NCBI GenBank assembly: GCA_028279555.1
Contig: JANQNO010000008.1
Location: 186,001-250,000, forward strand
Direction of reading: 5' to 3'
Length of the DNA stretch: 64,000 nt
Source: Sphingorhabdus sp.
GTDB lineage: Bacteria > Pseudomonadota > Alphaproteobacteria > Sphingomonadales > Sphingomonadaceae
Below are positions 8,908 to 17,542 of this stretch, piece after piece; positions within the stretch are counted from its first letter, which is position 1, and the number at the start of each line of letters is the position of its first letter. The notes beneath the pieces are model-generated. The model did not search any database and had not been told where the DNA came from. It saw only the letters and a list, made by a program, of their open reading frames with translations. Position numbers and translations under genes: made by a program.

Positions 8908-8980
8908 CCGTTCGTGCTGAGCTTGTCGAAGCACGCTTTGCAAAGCCGCTCAACCCTTCGACAGGCTCAGGGCGAACGGC
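8908..8980. repeat. Palindromic repeat copy 2, paired arms between lysK and the helicase gene
   Basis: Arm one at 8908-8935 (CCGTTCGTGCTGAGCTTGTC, then GAAGCACG) and arm two at 8954-8980 are near-perfect reverse complements, both built on CCGTTCG..CTGAGC.TGTCGAAG, with an 18-base spacer. It lies in the lysK leader and directly before the helicase coding extension. Confidence 0.85.
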
Positions 8981-8995
8981 CAAGAGGGTCCGCCA

Positions 8996-9121
8996 ATCTC
9001 AATTCCCCTAAACTTTCCTGCGCTGCATGCAAGCCATGGCGGGATATGGATCGCATCGCCGGATGGTGAAGTCCGCAGCGTCAGTAAAGGTGAGGCCGTA
9101 GCGCGCGCCGCCGAAACGCCG
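8996..9121 (+). other. Upstream coding extension of the helicase lacking an ATG/GTG/TTG start
   Basis: The helicase frame remains open upstream of its first ATG (9122) to a TGA at 8918-8920. From about 9014 the translation reads like a folded domain (FPALHASHGGIWIA, then SPDGEVRSVSKGEAVARAAE), matching from memory the N-terminus of sphingomonad homologues, and flows into the ATG at 9122. I read every codon from 8921 to 9121 and found no ATG, GTG or TTG. An AGAGGGT at 8983-8989 sits 6 bases before an ATC (8996) and 12 before an ATT (9002); a CTG is at 9023. True initiation may therefore use a rare codon, or the repeat just upstream displaced the original start. Confidence 0.5.
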
Positions 9122-11872
9122 ATGATCATACTCAATGCGCCGCTGGTGGCGCAGCGGCTGGGCTATCCCGAACTGTCCGGCCTCGACCTGCTGGAACTAT
9201 TCGCCTTTGTGCATCCGGCGCGATTTATGGTGCCAACGCCGAAAGGGCTGGCGGAGGTGCTGGGCCTGAATCCGGGCACAAAAAATACCGTTAGCACAGA
9301 GCCGCCCGAGCGAAGTGAGGGCGAAAGTCGAAGTGCGACTTTTGGCGGAGAAGCGTCCTTCGACAGGCACTTGCCTAGCGGCAAGCTGCTCAGAACTAAC
9401 GGTCAGATATCTGGGGAGGGAGAGCACACAATCCCCCGCCTCTATCTCACAGCAGCACAAAAACTGCTCGGCACGCTGCAAGACCCCGACTGGCCGGAGC
9501 GCGAGGGCGCTTGGCATGCTGTGCAGGCACTAGCCCGGTTGCGCTGGCCCTGGGGCAACGAGATTCTGCAAAAACTTCAAAAGCCGGAGCGCAGCGAAAG
9601 ATGGCTTTTTTCAAAGCTTCCCGAATGGGAAGAAAATGAAAGCCGGGGCCAACCAAGCCAGATTAGTTTGCCGAAAGAAGATGTTCAGCAGCGCCTGCTG
9701 GCACTGATTGGCGACCAAGCCGAGCACCGCGAGGGACAGCGCAAATTTGCAGAACAGGCTGCGCAGATATTCGAGCAGCGGCAGCGCAAGGATGAACCCA
9801 ATATGCTGCTCGCCGAAGCCGGAACGGGCATTGGCAAGACGCTGGGCTATCTTGCACCCGCGACATTGTGGAGCGAACACGCCGATGGCGCGGTCTGGAT
9901 TTCAACCTTCACCAAGGCGCTGCAGCGGCAGTTGCTGTCCGAGACGCGGAAGCGTTATCCTGATGAGCAGGACTTCCGCAAGCGGGTGGTCGTCCGCAAG
10001 GGCCGCGAAAACTATCTCTGCCTGCTCAACCTGGAAGATGCGCTGCAAGGTGGTTTTGCCGGGAGGCCCGCGATTTTGGCGCAGCTCGTGGCGCGCTGGG
10101 CCGCCTATTCTTCCGATGGTGATATGGTCGGCGGCGACCTGCCCGGATGGCTGCCCACATTGTTCCGGCGCAACGGTCGGGCCGCGCTCACCGATCGTAG
10201 GGGCGAATGCATTTATGCCGGCTGCCCGCATTACCGGAAGTGTTTTATAGAACGCGCAGCCAAAGCGTCGGCGCAGGCAGACATCGTCATCGCCAATCAT
10301 GCCCTGATGATGGTCAATGCCGCGCGCGGGCGGGATGAAGCCCAAAGACCGACGCGCATCATCTTTGACGAGGGGCATCACCTGTTCGATGCAGCCGATT
10401 CGATCTTTGCGGCAGGCTTGACGGGGCAGGAAACAATAGAGCTGCGACGCTGGATTATGGGCCCGGAAGGCAAGTCGCGCGGACGCCGCCGCGGCCTAGC
10501 AGCCAGGCTGGCAGACATCGCCAGCTATGACGAAGAGGGCGGGCATGCAATCGAGGCAGCCATCCATGCGGCTAGCGCGCTTCCTTCAGAAGGCTGGTTG
10601 CAGCGCGTGCAAGAGAATGCGCCGTCGGGCCCGGTCGAAAGACTGCTCTCGGCCATCCGAACGATGGTCTATGCGCGCGATGAAAGCAGCGCAGCCGAAA
10701 GCGGCTATGGTCTGGAGACCGAGCTTGCCAATCCCGACGGAGCTTTCATCGACGCGGCGGCCGAATGCATGCAGGCTTTTGAGCAGATCGCCAAACCCAC
10801 TACCATTTTGGGCCGCCGGTTGGAGGCGCTCATTGCCGACCCGCCCGACTGGCTCGACGGACAGGCCCGCGCACGCTCCGAGGGGGCCATGGCCGCACTC
10901 GAATGGCGGCTCGATCTGGTTCAGGCATGGATGTCCATGCTGGCGCGCGCGCAATCGGCGATCGACCCGGAGTTCGTCGATTGGCTCGCAGTCGAGCGAT
11001 ATGAAGGCCGAGAATATGACATCGGCATGCACCGGCGCTGGCTCGACCCCATGAGGCCGGTGGCCGAACTGGTGTTGAAACCAGCGCATGGTGTACTCGC
11101 GACATCCGCCACGTTACGCAGCGGCGGAGATTGGAAAGATGCCCAGGCAAGAACGGGGGCCGGTCACTTGGCGCATGGGGCACAGGAGTTTTCCGCCTCA
11201 AGCCCGTTTGATTATTCGGGTCAATCCGAAGTGTTGATCGTAACCGATGTGAAGCGCGGCGATCTGCCAGCGCTCGCAGGTGCCTACGCGCAGCTCATTG
11301 CCGCCTCGCAAGGCGGGGCCCTGGGCCTTTTTACGGCAATCCGCCGGCTGAGAAACGTGTATGCGCGGATCGCGGACCGGATGGCGCGCGAGGGGCTTCC
11401 GCTTTTCGCGCAGCATGTCGATCCGATAGATACCGGTACATTGGTCGATATTTTCCGCGATGATCCGCACTCATCACTGCTTGGAACCGATGCATTGCGC
11501 GACGGCATGGACGTCCCCGGACACTCGCTCAGGCTGGTTATCATGGAGCAAGTGCCCTGGCCGCGGCCCGATATACTGCACAAGGCGCGGCGGCTCGCCC
11601 TTGGTGGCAGCGAATATGACGACCGGATCATTCGCGCGCGCCTAGCCCAGGCTTTTGGCAGGCTCATCCGGAGCGCGGACGATTACGGCCAATTCGTGCT
11701 GTTGTCGGCGGCCGTGCCCTCGCGCCTGCTGTCTGCCTTTCCCGATGGAACAGTAATCCGGCGCGTAACGCTGGACGAGGCTATTTTCAGCGTCAAGCAG
11801 GGTCTTTCTTCTGCAACAAAATTCGGGCAGAAAGATCCGACCATTCTGCCAGAGAAAGATCTTCTGATTTGA
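9122..11872 (+). CDS. ATP-dependent DNA helicase, XPD/DinG-type with iron-sulphur cluster
   Basis: Superfamily 2 helicase of at least 916 residues. Walker A is AGTGIGKT at 233-240 and the DEAH-type box is DEGH at 416-419. Four cysteines between them (C300, C363, C368, C374; the last three in GECIYAGCPHYRKC) match the 4Fe-4S cluster of XPD and DinG, which unwind 5'-3' in repair and resolution of R-loops or G-quadruplexes. The C-terminal domain contains the GMDVPG and QAFGRLIR (motif VI) blocks. The N-terminal 220 residues are specific to this group and are interrupted at 56-94 by a 39-codon palindromic repeat in frame. The ATG at 9122 is the first usual start but coding continues upstream. The stop overlaps the next gene (TTGA). 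It could be annotated dinG/yoaA-like. Confidence 0.88.
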   Translation: MIILNAPLVAQRLGYPELSGLDLLELFAFVHPARFMVPTPKGLAEVLGLNPGTKNTVSTEPPERSEGESRSATFGGEASFDRHLPSGKLLRTNGQISGEGEHTIPRLYLTAAQKLLGTLQDPDWPEREGAWHAVQALARLRWPWGNEILQKLQKPERSERWLFSKLPEWEENESRGQPSQISLPKEDVQQRLLALIGDQAEHREGQRKFAEQAAQIFEQRQRKDEPNMLLAEAGTGIGKTLGYLAPATLWSEHADGAVWISTFTKALQRQLLSETRKRYPDEQDFRKRVVVRKGRENYLCLLNLEDALQGGFAGRPAILAQLVARWAAYSSDGDMVGGDLPGWLPTLFRRNGRAALTDRRGECIYAGCPHYRKCFIERAAKASAQADIVIANHALMMVNAARGRDEAQRPTRIIFDEGHHLFDAADSIFAAGLTGQETIELRRWIMGPEGKSRGRRRGLAARLADIASYDEEGGHAIEAAIHAASALPSEGWLQRVQENAPSGPVERLLSAIRTMVYARDESSAAESGYGLETELANPDGAFIDAAAECMQAFEQIAKPTTILGRRLEALIADPPDWLDGQARARSEGAMAALEWRLDLVQAWMSMLARAQSAIDPEFVDWLAVERYEGREYDIGMHRRWLDPMRPVAELVLKPAHGVLATSATLRSGGDWKDAQARTGAGHLAHGAQEFSASSPFDYSGQSEVLIVTDVKRGDLPALAGAYAQLIAASQGGALGLFTAIRRLRNVYARIADRMAREGLPLFAQHVDPIDTGTLVDIFRDDPHSSLLGTDALRDGMDVPGHSLRLVIMEQVPWPRPDILHKARRLALGGSEYDDRIIRARLAQAFGRLIRSADDYGQFVLLSAAVPSRLLSAFPDGTVIRRVTLDEAIFSVKQGLSSATKFGQKDPTILPEKDLLI
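9287..9403. repeat. Palindromic repeat copy 3, inserted in frame in the helicase gene
   Basis: A 117-bp block (exactly 39 codons) bounded by perfect inverted ends ACCGTTAG (9287-9294) and CTAACGGT (9396-9403), containing CCTTCGACAGG and a smaller hairpin around TTGCCTAGCGGCAA. It is translated as a polar Ser/Glu/Arg/Gly-rich stretch unlike the surrounding helicase, reading ERSEGESRSATFGGEA in its middle. Other copies are intergenic. Confidence 0.8.
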
Positions 11873-12414
11873 CGAAAATCCTGAGCCTGCTGCGCCACGC
11901 AAAATCAAGCTGGGACGATCCTGTCTCCAGGGATTTCGACAGGCCGCTCAACGAGCGCGGCAAAAGAGCAGGAAAATTGATGGGGGAATGGTTGCGCCGC
12001 GAGGCAATCGAATTCGATCTCATCCTGGCCAGCCCGGCAGTGCGCGTGACCGAAACGCTCGATGTCGTCAGCAAAGGCTATGGATCAAGTCTCGAACCCG
12101 TCTGGGAGCGCCGCATCTACCTTGCTTCTTCCGCCACATTGATGGACGTTTTGCGCGAACAGGACGATGGAGCGAAACATATTCTGATGGTCGGCCACAA
12201 TCCCAGCATGGAAGATCTGGTGCTCGATCTGGTCCCAGATAGCAGCAGCGATCGATTGCGGGAGGCAGTCTACGAAAAATATCCCACTTCGGCCTATGCA
12301 AGGCTGACGCTTGACATAGATAGCTGGTCGCAGCTGACACGCGAACAGGGCGCGATGGAATGTTTCAAAAGGCCGCGTGATCTCGACCCTGAATTGGGGC
12401 CAGAGACGATTTGA
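11869..12414 (+). CDS. SixA-like histidine phosphatase
   Basis: Histidine phosphatase superfamily protein of 181 residues. The catalytic RHAKSSW motif starts at R9, with partner arginine in ASPAVRVTET near 61 and the second histidine in MVGHNPSMEDL near 108. In SixA relatives this branch removes phosphate from histidine residues of phosphorelay or phosphotransferase proteins. The start is a TTG overlapping the helicase TGA, so the two genes are probably translated together. The following gene is convergent with only two bases between stops. The target protein cannot be inferred. Confidence 0.82.
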   Translation: MTKILSLLRHAKSSWDDPVSRDFDRPLNERGKRAGKLMGEWLRREAIEFDLILASPAVRVTETLDVVSKGYGSSLEPVWERRIYLASSATLMDVLREQDDGAKHILMVGHNPSMEDLVLDLVPDSSSDRLREAVYEKYPTSAYARLTLDIDSWSQLTREQGAMECFKRPRDLDPELGPETI

Positions 12415-12416
12415 TG

Positions 12417-12782
12417 TCAGGCTGCCTCGAGCGCAGCTTCCAGCCGGTCGCGTATCGCCCGCAGTTCAGATAGCGGGACGTTCGGCGCGTCAGATGGTGC
12501 CAATTCCGCCGATACTGCTGCCAGCGAGGATGCAGTGCTTTCCGCCCCGGATGCCAGAAATTTCCGTGCGCCCTTGATCGTGTAGCCTTCGTCATTGAGC
12601 AGATTGTTGATCTGGTGCAGCAACCTGACATCGTCTGGACGGTAATGGCGCCGACCGCCGGCGCGCTTCAACGGGCGCAGCATGGGAAACTGCTCCTCCC
12701 AATAACGCAGAATATGCGTTTTGACGCCCAGTTCTCTCGCCATTTCCCCGATGGTACGAAAGGCATCGGCCGATTTGTCCAT
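12417..12782 (-). CDS. MerR family transcriptional regulator
   Basis: Regulator of 121 residues with an N-terminal winged helix of the MerR type ([20 protein letters not shown] near 9-28, then [14 protein letters not shown]). The C-terminal part is short and lacks metal-binding cysteines, so it is not a CueR or SoxR type. The ATG at 12782 has an AGGGGA upstream; the longer frame to 12830 has no support. It directly follows ihfA, an arrangement common in alphaproteobacteria where this MerR-like gene trails the integration host factor gene. Its ligand and target are unknown. Confidence 0.85.
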   Translation of the reverse strand: MDKSADAFRTIGEMARELGVKTHILRYWEEQFPMLRPLKRAGGRRHYRPDDVRLLHQINNLLNDEGYTIKGARKFLASGAESTASSLAAVSAELAPSDAPNVPLSELRAIRDRLEAALEAA

Positions 12783-12839
12783 TGATATTCCCCTAAGGCT
12801 GCATCCGGAAATCGGAGCAACGCAAACCAAATACCAAAA

Positions 12840-13130
12840 TTACTTTACGCGCTGGCGCATGCCCTGGCTGGCGCGAAATGTAAGCACGCGGCGCTTCTTG
12901 ATCGGCACCTCGACACCGGTTTTCGGGTTTCTACCTATCCGCTCCCCCTTGTCGCGCAGGACGAAAGTGCCAAAACCTGAAATCTTGACATTTTGCCCGT
13001 CAATCAGGGCACCGGTAATGTGCCCCAAAATCGACTCGATCATCGTCGACGCATCAGCGCGCGACAATCCCACTTGCCTATTAAGAATGTCGGCCAGATC
13101 GGCCCTCGTCAAAGTACCTGCATTTGCCAT
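12840..13130 (-). CDS. ihfA: Integration host factor subunit alpha
   Basis: DNA-bending protein of 96 residues that pairs with the beta subunit to fold DNA in replication, recombination and promoter control. The HU/IHF fold is complete, with the beta-arm wording [21 protein letters not shown] and the conserved proline after the [10 protein letters not shown] block. It is followed downstream by a MerR gene and preceded by fabH. Length and wording favour IHF alpha over HU. Confidence 0.92.
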   Translation of the reverse strand: MANAGTLTRADLADILNRQVGLSRADASTMIESILGHITGALIDGQNVKISGFGTFVLRDKGERIGRNPKTGVEVPIKKRRVLTFRASQGMRQRVK

Positions 13131-13230
13131 TGCCTACTCCCAACTCGCGCTCCGCGCCTCTACAGATTTTTGCTGATAATATAAAATGCTGGCTTTGTAA
13201 ATTTACAATACTTCGAAGTCGAAGCCAGTC

Positions 13231-14199
13231 TCACATTTGGACCAGCGAAGCACCCCAGGTGAATCCGCCACCCATCGCCTCCAGAACAACAAGATGGCCT
13301 TCCCTTATTCGTCCGTCGCGAACAGCGACATCGAGCGCGAGCGGAACCGATGCAGCCGATGTGTTGGCATGTCGATCCACGGTCAGGACGACCTTTTCGC
13401 TCGGCAGCCCCAATTTGCGCGCGGTGGCATCGATAATGCGTTTGTTCGCCTGATGCGGGACGACCCAATCGACATCGGATGCATCGCGCCCCGCCTCTTG
13501 CAAAACGTCCCGCAGAACCTGCGCCAGATTACCGACGGCATGGCGGAAAACCTCCTGCCCTTTCATACGCAACTTTCCGACGGTACCGGTTGTGGAGGGC
13601 CCGCCATCGACATAGAGAAGCTGATTATGGCGTCCATCGGCATGGAGCTTCGTGGCAAGCACGCCGCGGTTTCCACCTTCCTCGGCGGAAAGGACCACGG
13701 CCCCCGCGCCATCACCGAACAAAACGCATGTCGCGCGGTCCTCCCAATCGAGAATGCGGCTGAAAGTTTCAGAACCGATCACCAGTGCATTATGCGCTGA
13801 ACCGGCCCGGATCATGCTGTCCGCCACCTGAATTGCGTACAGAAAGCCCGAACAGACAGCAGCGACGTCAAAGGCAACGCCGCCATGATGACCAAGCAGA
13901 TGCTGAACTTTGGTGGCAGTCGCGGGAAAGGTCTGGTCCGGCGTGGCCGTTGCAACGATGATGAGGTCGATATCTTCCGGCTTCATTCCTGCGGCATCCA
14001 GCGCCATCCGAGAGGCGTCCGCCGCCAGGGTTGCTGTCGTCTCGCCTTCGCCGGCAATATACCGGAACTTGATCCCTGTGCGTTCCGTTATCCACTCATC
14101 CGAAGTGTCGACTGTCTCCGCGAGCTCGGCATTGGAAACGCGCTTCTTGGGAAGCGCAGAGCCGGTTCCGCGAATAACAGACCGTCTTTCGGCGCTCAT
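13231..14199 (-). CDS. fabH: 3-oxoacyl-ACP synthase III
   Basis: Condensing enzyme of 322 residues that starts fatty acid synthesis by joining acetyl-CoA (or another primer) to malonyl-ACP. The catalytic triad is intact: C116 in AAVCSGF, H249 in VPHQANKR and N279 in HANTSAAS. The length is standard. Its ATG overlaps the plsX TGA by four bases (ATGA), giving coupled synthesis with the phospholipid enzyme PlsX. ihfA follows after about 100 bases. Confidence 0.95.
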   Translation of the reverse strand: MSAERRSVIRGTGSALPKKRVSNAELAETVDTSDEWITERTGIKFRYIAGEGETTATLAADASRMALDAAGMKPEDIDLIIVATATPDQTFPATATKVQHLLGHHGGVAFDVAAVCSGFLYAIQVADSMIRAGSAHNALVIGSETFSRILDWEDRATCVLFGDGAGAVVLSAEEGGNRGVLATKLHADGRHNQLLYVDGGPSTTGTVGKLRMKGQEVFRHAVGNLAQVLRDVLQEAGRDASDVDWVVPHQANKRIIDATARKLGLPSEKVVLTVDRHANTSAASVPLALDVAVRDGRIREGHLVVLEAMGGGFTWGASLVQM

Positions 14200-15233
14200 C
14201 CCTTCGCTCCGATTTCTTGACCATCGACCCGGGCAAGGTCGTCGCGAATTCGCGCTGTAATATCCTCTTCGACCAGACGCGCCGCAACCTCCACCGCATT
14301 GGCAACCCCTTTTTCATCCGCACTGCCATGGCTTTTGACGACAACGCCGTTGAGCCCCATGAAAACCGCGCCATTGTGGTTGTTGGGATCGAGATGATGC
14401 TGCAGAAGCTCGGTAGCAGGCCGCGAAACAAGAAAGCCGATCTTTGAGCGCAGCGAACTGGTGAAGGCATTGCGGAGCAAATCCGTCACAAATCGAGCCG
14501 ATCCCTCGATCGCCTTCAGGGCGATATTTCCGCTGAATCCGTCGCAAACAACGACATCGCTGTTGCCGCGATTGATTTTGTCCGCTTCGACAAATCCGTC
14601 AAAGTCGAGCGGCAATCCGTCGCTATCACGCAAATGTTGCGCTGCTTCCCGCAGGCTTTCCGTTCCCTTTTGCTCTTCCGTTCCGATATTGAGGAGCTGG
14701 ACCTTCGGTTGGTCGAAGCCATAGAGAATGCGAGAATAGGCTGCGCCCATAACCGCAAACTGCACCAGATTGCGCGCATCGCACTCTGTATTGGCACCCA
14801 GATCGAGCATCACCACATCGCTTTCGCGCAAAGTGGGCAGCAGCGCCGCGAGCGCAGGACGGTCAATTCCGGCCATCGTACGCAGCGCCAGTTTGGCCAT
14901 CGCCATCAAAGCGCCGGTATTGCCCGCGCTTACCGCCGCGCTCGCATCACCCGCCTTGACCGCATTGATTGCCAAGCCCATCGAGCTCCCGCGCGATTTG
15001 CGCAGCGCCTGACTTGGCTTGTCGTCGCCCGAAACGACCTTGTCGGTATGCAATATTTCGGAGACGGCACGCAGGTTGGGGTGCTTTTCAAGCGCCGCCT
15101 TGATCTCGCCTTCATCGCCTACCAGCAGGAACTGGAAACTATCATGGCGATGCCGCGCGAGTGCCGCGCCCGCAATCGTTACCGGCACGCCTTCATCACC
15201 GCCCATCGCATCAATTGCGATACGCGGTTTCAT
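14196..15233 (-). CDS. plsX: Phosphate acyltransferase PlsX
   Basis: Peripheral membrane enzyme of 345 residues converting acyl-ACP and phosphate into acyl-phosphate for the PlsY route to phosphatidic acid. The PlsX signature is visible: [18 protein letters not shown] at the start, the [10 protein letters not shown] loop and [13 protein letters not shown]. The ATG at 15233 follows AGGTGG; a GTG three codons upstream is the alternative. It is part of the conserved rpmF-plsX-fabH cluster. Confidence 0.95.
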   Translation of the reverse strand: MKPRIAIDAMGGDEGVPVTIAGAALARHRHDSFQFLLVGDEGEIKAALEKHPNLRAVSEILHTDKVVSGDDKPSQALRKSRGSSMGLAINAVKAGDASAAVSAGNTGALMAMAKLALRTMAGIDRPALAALLPTLRESDVVMLDLGANTECDARNLVQFAVMGAAYSRILYGFDQPKVQLLNIGTEEQKGTESLREAAQHLRDSDGLPLDFDGFVEADKINRGNSDVVVCDGFSGNIALKAIEGSARFVTDLLRNAFTSSLRSKIGFLVSRPATELLQHHLDPNNHNGAVFMGLNGVVVKSHGSADEKGVANAVEVAARLVEEDITARIRDDLARVDGQEIGAKG

Positions 15234-15281
15234 GGTCACCACCTATTCCTTCAGGCTCTGTATTATTGGCGCCAACCCCAT

Positions 15282-15458
15282 TCAGCCGATGGCCAGGATT
15301 TCGCGGCCGTTATAATATCCGCAGGCATCGCACATATGGTGCGGGCGTTTCAACTCGCCGCAATTGGGACATTCCTGAAATGCTTCGGCTTTCAGGGCAT
15401 CGTGGCTTCGGCGCATGCCGCGCTTGGAAGGGGTCGTTTTTCGCTTGGGGACAGCCAT
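15282..15458 (-). CDS. rpmF: 50S ribosomal protein L32
   Basis: Protein of 58 residues starting [20 protein letters not shown] with the zinc-ribbon cysteines CPNCGE and CDACGYYNG. All four cysteines are kept, so it is the zinc-binding form. The ATG at 15458 is preferred over one seven codons upstream because the family begins MAVPKRKT. It leads the rpmF-plsX-fabH cluster. Confidence 0.96.
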   Translation of the reverse strand: MAVPKRKTTPSKRGMRRSHDALKAEAFQECPNCGELKRPHHMCDACGYYNGREILAIG

Positions 15459-15475
15459 CTCGGCACCTGTTCCAT

Positions 15476-15604
15476 TCAAAATAAATTGTTATCAAAGCAA
15501 TAGGCCAAAAAGCCGGCATTGGCAATGCACGCCAGAATCACCAGCCCATAGCCCAGTCGCTTTTGGGTGAGCGGCGCGTATAGCGATATTTTACCGCTTT
15601 GCAA
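15476..15604 (-). CDS. Possible 42-residue single-pass membrane protein upstream of rpmF
   Basis: A short frame from a TTG at 15604 to a TGA at 15476-15478 encodes a polar start ([12 protein letters not shown]) and one strong membrane helix ([16 protein letters not shown]), ending DNNLF. It stops 18 bases before the rpmF ATG, as expected for an operon leader gene. No good ribosome-binding site is visible for the TTG and the 5' part overlaps the promoter region of the divergent MAPEG gene, so this is tentative. Confidence 0.4.
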   Translation of the reverse strand: MQSGKISLYAPLTQKRLGYGLVILACIANAGFLAYCFDNNLF

Positions 15605-15647
15605 GCCCGATAAAGCGGTTTACGACGGCATCGAACAGGGAGGGAAT

Positions 15648-16037
15648 ATGACGGTTACTCTTACCATCGGCGGGGCTTTGCTGCTGCTCAACATCTGGCT
15701 CATGGTGCGCTGCGGACAGGCGCGAAGCCGGGAAAAGGTAAATGTTGGCGATGCCGGCAACGAATTTGTGATCCGCAGGATGCGCGCCCACGCCAATTTC
15801 ATCGAAAGCGCGCCGTTGGTGCTCATTCTGCTCGGCGCTCTGGAGTACAGCCAGTCCTCGACCACCTGGCTGTGGGTGATCGGGATCAGCTATGTGATCG
15901 GTAGAATTGCACATCCCTTCGGTATGGATGGCGGCTCATTGCAGCTTGGCCGGATGATAGGGACGATCCTGACCCTGATCGTGCAGCTGGCATTGGCCGG
16001 CACGGCCATCTGGTCGGTCTATAGCAAAATATTGTGA
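15648..16037 (+). CDS. MAPEG family membrane protein
   Basis: Protein of 129 residues with four predicted membrane helices, in the MAPEG superfamily (eicosanoid and glutathione metabolism relatives). The bacterial signature VRCGQARSREKVNVGDAGN, with RMRAHANFIESAPLVLILL after it, is clear, including the N-x-x-E-x-x-P core. An AGGGAGG lies 7 bases before the ATG; longer frames upstream lack support. Bacterial members may be glutathione transferases but most lack a known substrate. Confidence 0.88.
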   Translation: MTVTLTIGGALLLLNIWLMVRCGQARSREKVNVGDAGNEFVIRRMRAHANFIESAPLVLILLGALEYSQSSTTWLWVIGISYVIGRIAHPFGMDGGSLQLGRMIGTILTLIVQLALAGTAIWSVYSKIL

Positions 16038-16043
16038 CAGCGC

Positions 16044-16739
16044 TTACCGGCGCGCTGCGAGCACGTCATCTGCGACAAAGGCATTTGTCCGGCGCTCATG
16101 CCCGAACTGGCTCGGCTGGCCATGGCCCGGAATGAAAGTCACATCGTCACCCAGCGGCCACAATTTCAGGGTAATCGCATCGATCAGGTCCTGATGGTTT
16201 CCCCGCGGAAAATCGGTGCGACCGATCGAACCCTGAAACAGCACATCGCCCACAATCGCCAGCTTCGATGGCTCATGATAAAAAACCACATGGCCAGGGG
16301 TATGGCCCGGGCAATGGATCACATCGAGCGTCAAATTCCCGACTGAAACGGTGTCGCCATCGTCGAGCCAGCGATCCGGCTCGAACACTTCGCCATTTAC
16401 ACCATATTTCGCGCCATCCTCGCCCAGCCGGTCTATCCAGAAGCGGTCCTCCTCATGCGGCCCTTCAATCAGCACGCCCAGCTCCCTGGCAAGGATACCG
16501 GCCTCTCCGCAATGATCTATGTGGCCATGCGTGATCAGTATCTTTTCGATTTCCACGCCTGCCTGCTTTACCGCAGCCTTCAGCTTGTGAAGATCGCCCC
16601 CCGGATCGACCAGTGCTGCCTTGTTGGTTTGCGTGCACCAAAATAGCGTGCAGTTCTGTTGCAGCGGCGTGACCGGGATCATGCCTGCTTTCAGAGACGC
16701 CTGCCCGGCAGACGAATTATCGGATGTGACATTGGACAT
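16044..16739 (-). CDS. MBL-fold metallohydrolase, glyoxalase II-like
   Basis: Metallo-beta-lactamase fold hydrolase of 231 residues. The metal motif THGHIDHCGE lies near 69-78, with later ligands in CPGHTPGHVVF, VGDVLFQGSIGRTDF and FIPGHG. The wording VTPLQQNCTLFW and GRTDFPRGN is that of the YcbL/GloB-like group, which hydrolyses glutathione thioesters. A later ATG (residue 20, MIPVTPLQQN) is an alternative start because the first 19 residues are polar. It faces the MAPEG gene with 6 bases between stops. Confidence 0.85.
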   Translation of the reverse strand: MSNVTSDNSSAGQASLKAGMIPVTPLQQNCTLFWCTQTNKAALVDPGGDLHKLKAAVKQAGVEIEKILITHGHIDHCGEAGILARELGVLIEGPHEEDRFWIDRLGEDGAKYGVNGEVFEPDRWLDDGDTVSVGNLTLDVIHCPGHTPGHVVFYHEPSKLAIVGDVLFQGSIGRTDFPRGNHQDLIDAITLKLWPLGDDVTFIPGHGQPSQFGHERRTNAFVADDVLAARR

Positions 16740-16780
16740 GCCGGGCTATGTGGCGGCTAGCCGCCCATGATGCAAGCCCT

Positions 16781-17419
16781 TCAAACTCGCCGCCCGGCCC
16801 AGACAACGCGGCCGATCAGCTGAATGTCGGATGGCTCGACATCCTCCCAGCTCGGCCAGTCTGGATTGTCCGATCGGACGGAGAGTTTGCCGCCGGGCGC
16901 TCTCGCCAGCCGCTTCACCATCAACACGCCATCCATCCTGATAACATATATGCCGTCGCGCAGCGGTTCCTCTGCTGCCGACGCATCGACCATAATGTCC
17001 TCGCCATCCACCAGTGTCGGTGCCATCGAATCTCCGGCTACGCTAATCAGGGAAAGCCGCTCCGGGCTGGATGACAGTTTTTTTAGCCACTTGGGATCGA
17101 ATCCCACCTTTCCCGCCAGCGAATCTCCGGCGTCGACCGAGCCGGGTCCAGCCGATGCTTCCACGGCGAGGCGCGGAATAAAGCGAACATCCCGCATGGC
17201 TGAACGTGTTTCAGGCGCGCCAAGCTCCACTTCATCGACGCCGAAATAGCGCGCCAATATCCCGCGCTCCCTCTCTGGCAAAATCTTGGGTGTCCCGCGT
17301 TTTATGAATTGCTGAATGTAGGCCGCGTTGCGCCCTATCAGCTTTGAAAGCCCGGCATAATCGTCTCCATTTTCGACAACCAGCCGCTCCAGATTCTCCC
17401 GCACATTATGCCCAACCAT
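16781..17419 (-). CDS. S24 (LexA-like) peptidase/repressor protein
   Basis: Protein of 212 residues with an N-terminal region resembling a lambda-repressor helix-turn-helix (GLSKLIGRNAAYIQQFIKRG, 23-42) and a C-terminal S24 domain. The catalytic serine S131 (VAGDSMAPTL) and lysine K169 (VLMVKRLA) are present, and an Ala-Gly pair at 90-91 (ASAGPG) fits the self-cleavage site of LexA and phage repressors. GGAGAGG precedes the ATG. It diverges from two small genes over 123 bases that hold a GTTC-N7-GTTC box. It is not the main LexA (which begins with a different winged helix). A repressor cleaved after DNA damage is the likely role, by inference. Confidence 0.82.
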   Translation of the reverse strand: MVGHNVRENLERLVVENGDDYAGLSKLIGRNAAYIQQFIKRGTPKILPERERGILARYFGVDEVELGAPETRSAMRDVRFIPRLAVEASAGPGSVDAGDSLAGKVGFDPKWLKKLSSSPERLSLISVAGDSMAPTLVDGEDIMVDASAAEEPLRDGIYVIRMDGVLMVKRLARAPGGKLSVRSDNPDWPSWEDVEPSDIQLIGRVVWAGRRV

Positions 17420-17481
17420 TAAACCTCTCCAGTTAGAATAAGAAATTTCCTAGACATGTTGGATTTTTCCAATCACTACTT

Positions 17482-17496
17482 GTTCCATATTTGTTC
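17482..17496. promoter_or_regulatory. LexA-type SOS box, GTTC-N7-GTTC
   Basis: GTTCCATATTTGTTC is an exact match to the alphaproteobacterial LexA-box form GTTC-N7-GTTC. It lies centrally in the divergent promoter, 63 bases from the S24 gene start and 47 from the 66-residue gene start. This suggests damage-inducible control of one or both transcripts. Binding is inferred, not shown. Confidence 0.6.
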
Positions 17497-17542
17497 TACT
17501 GATTCGTTGCAAGGCTGAAGCCGCACCAAACGGGAGGGATCG

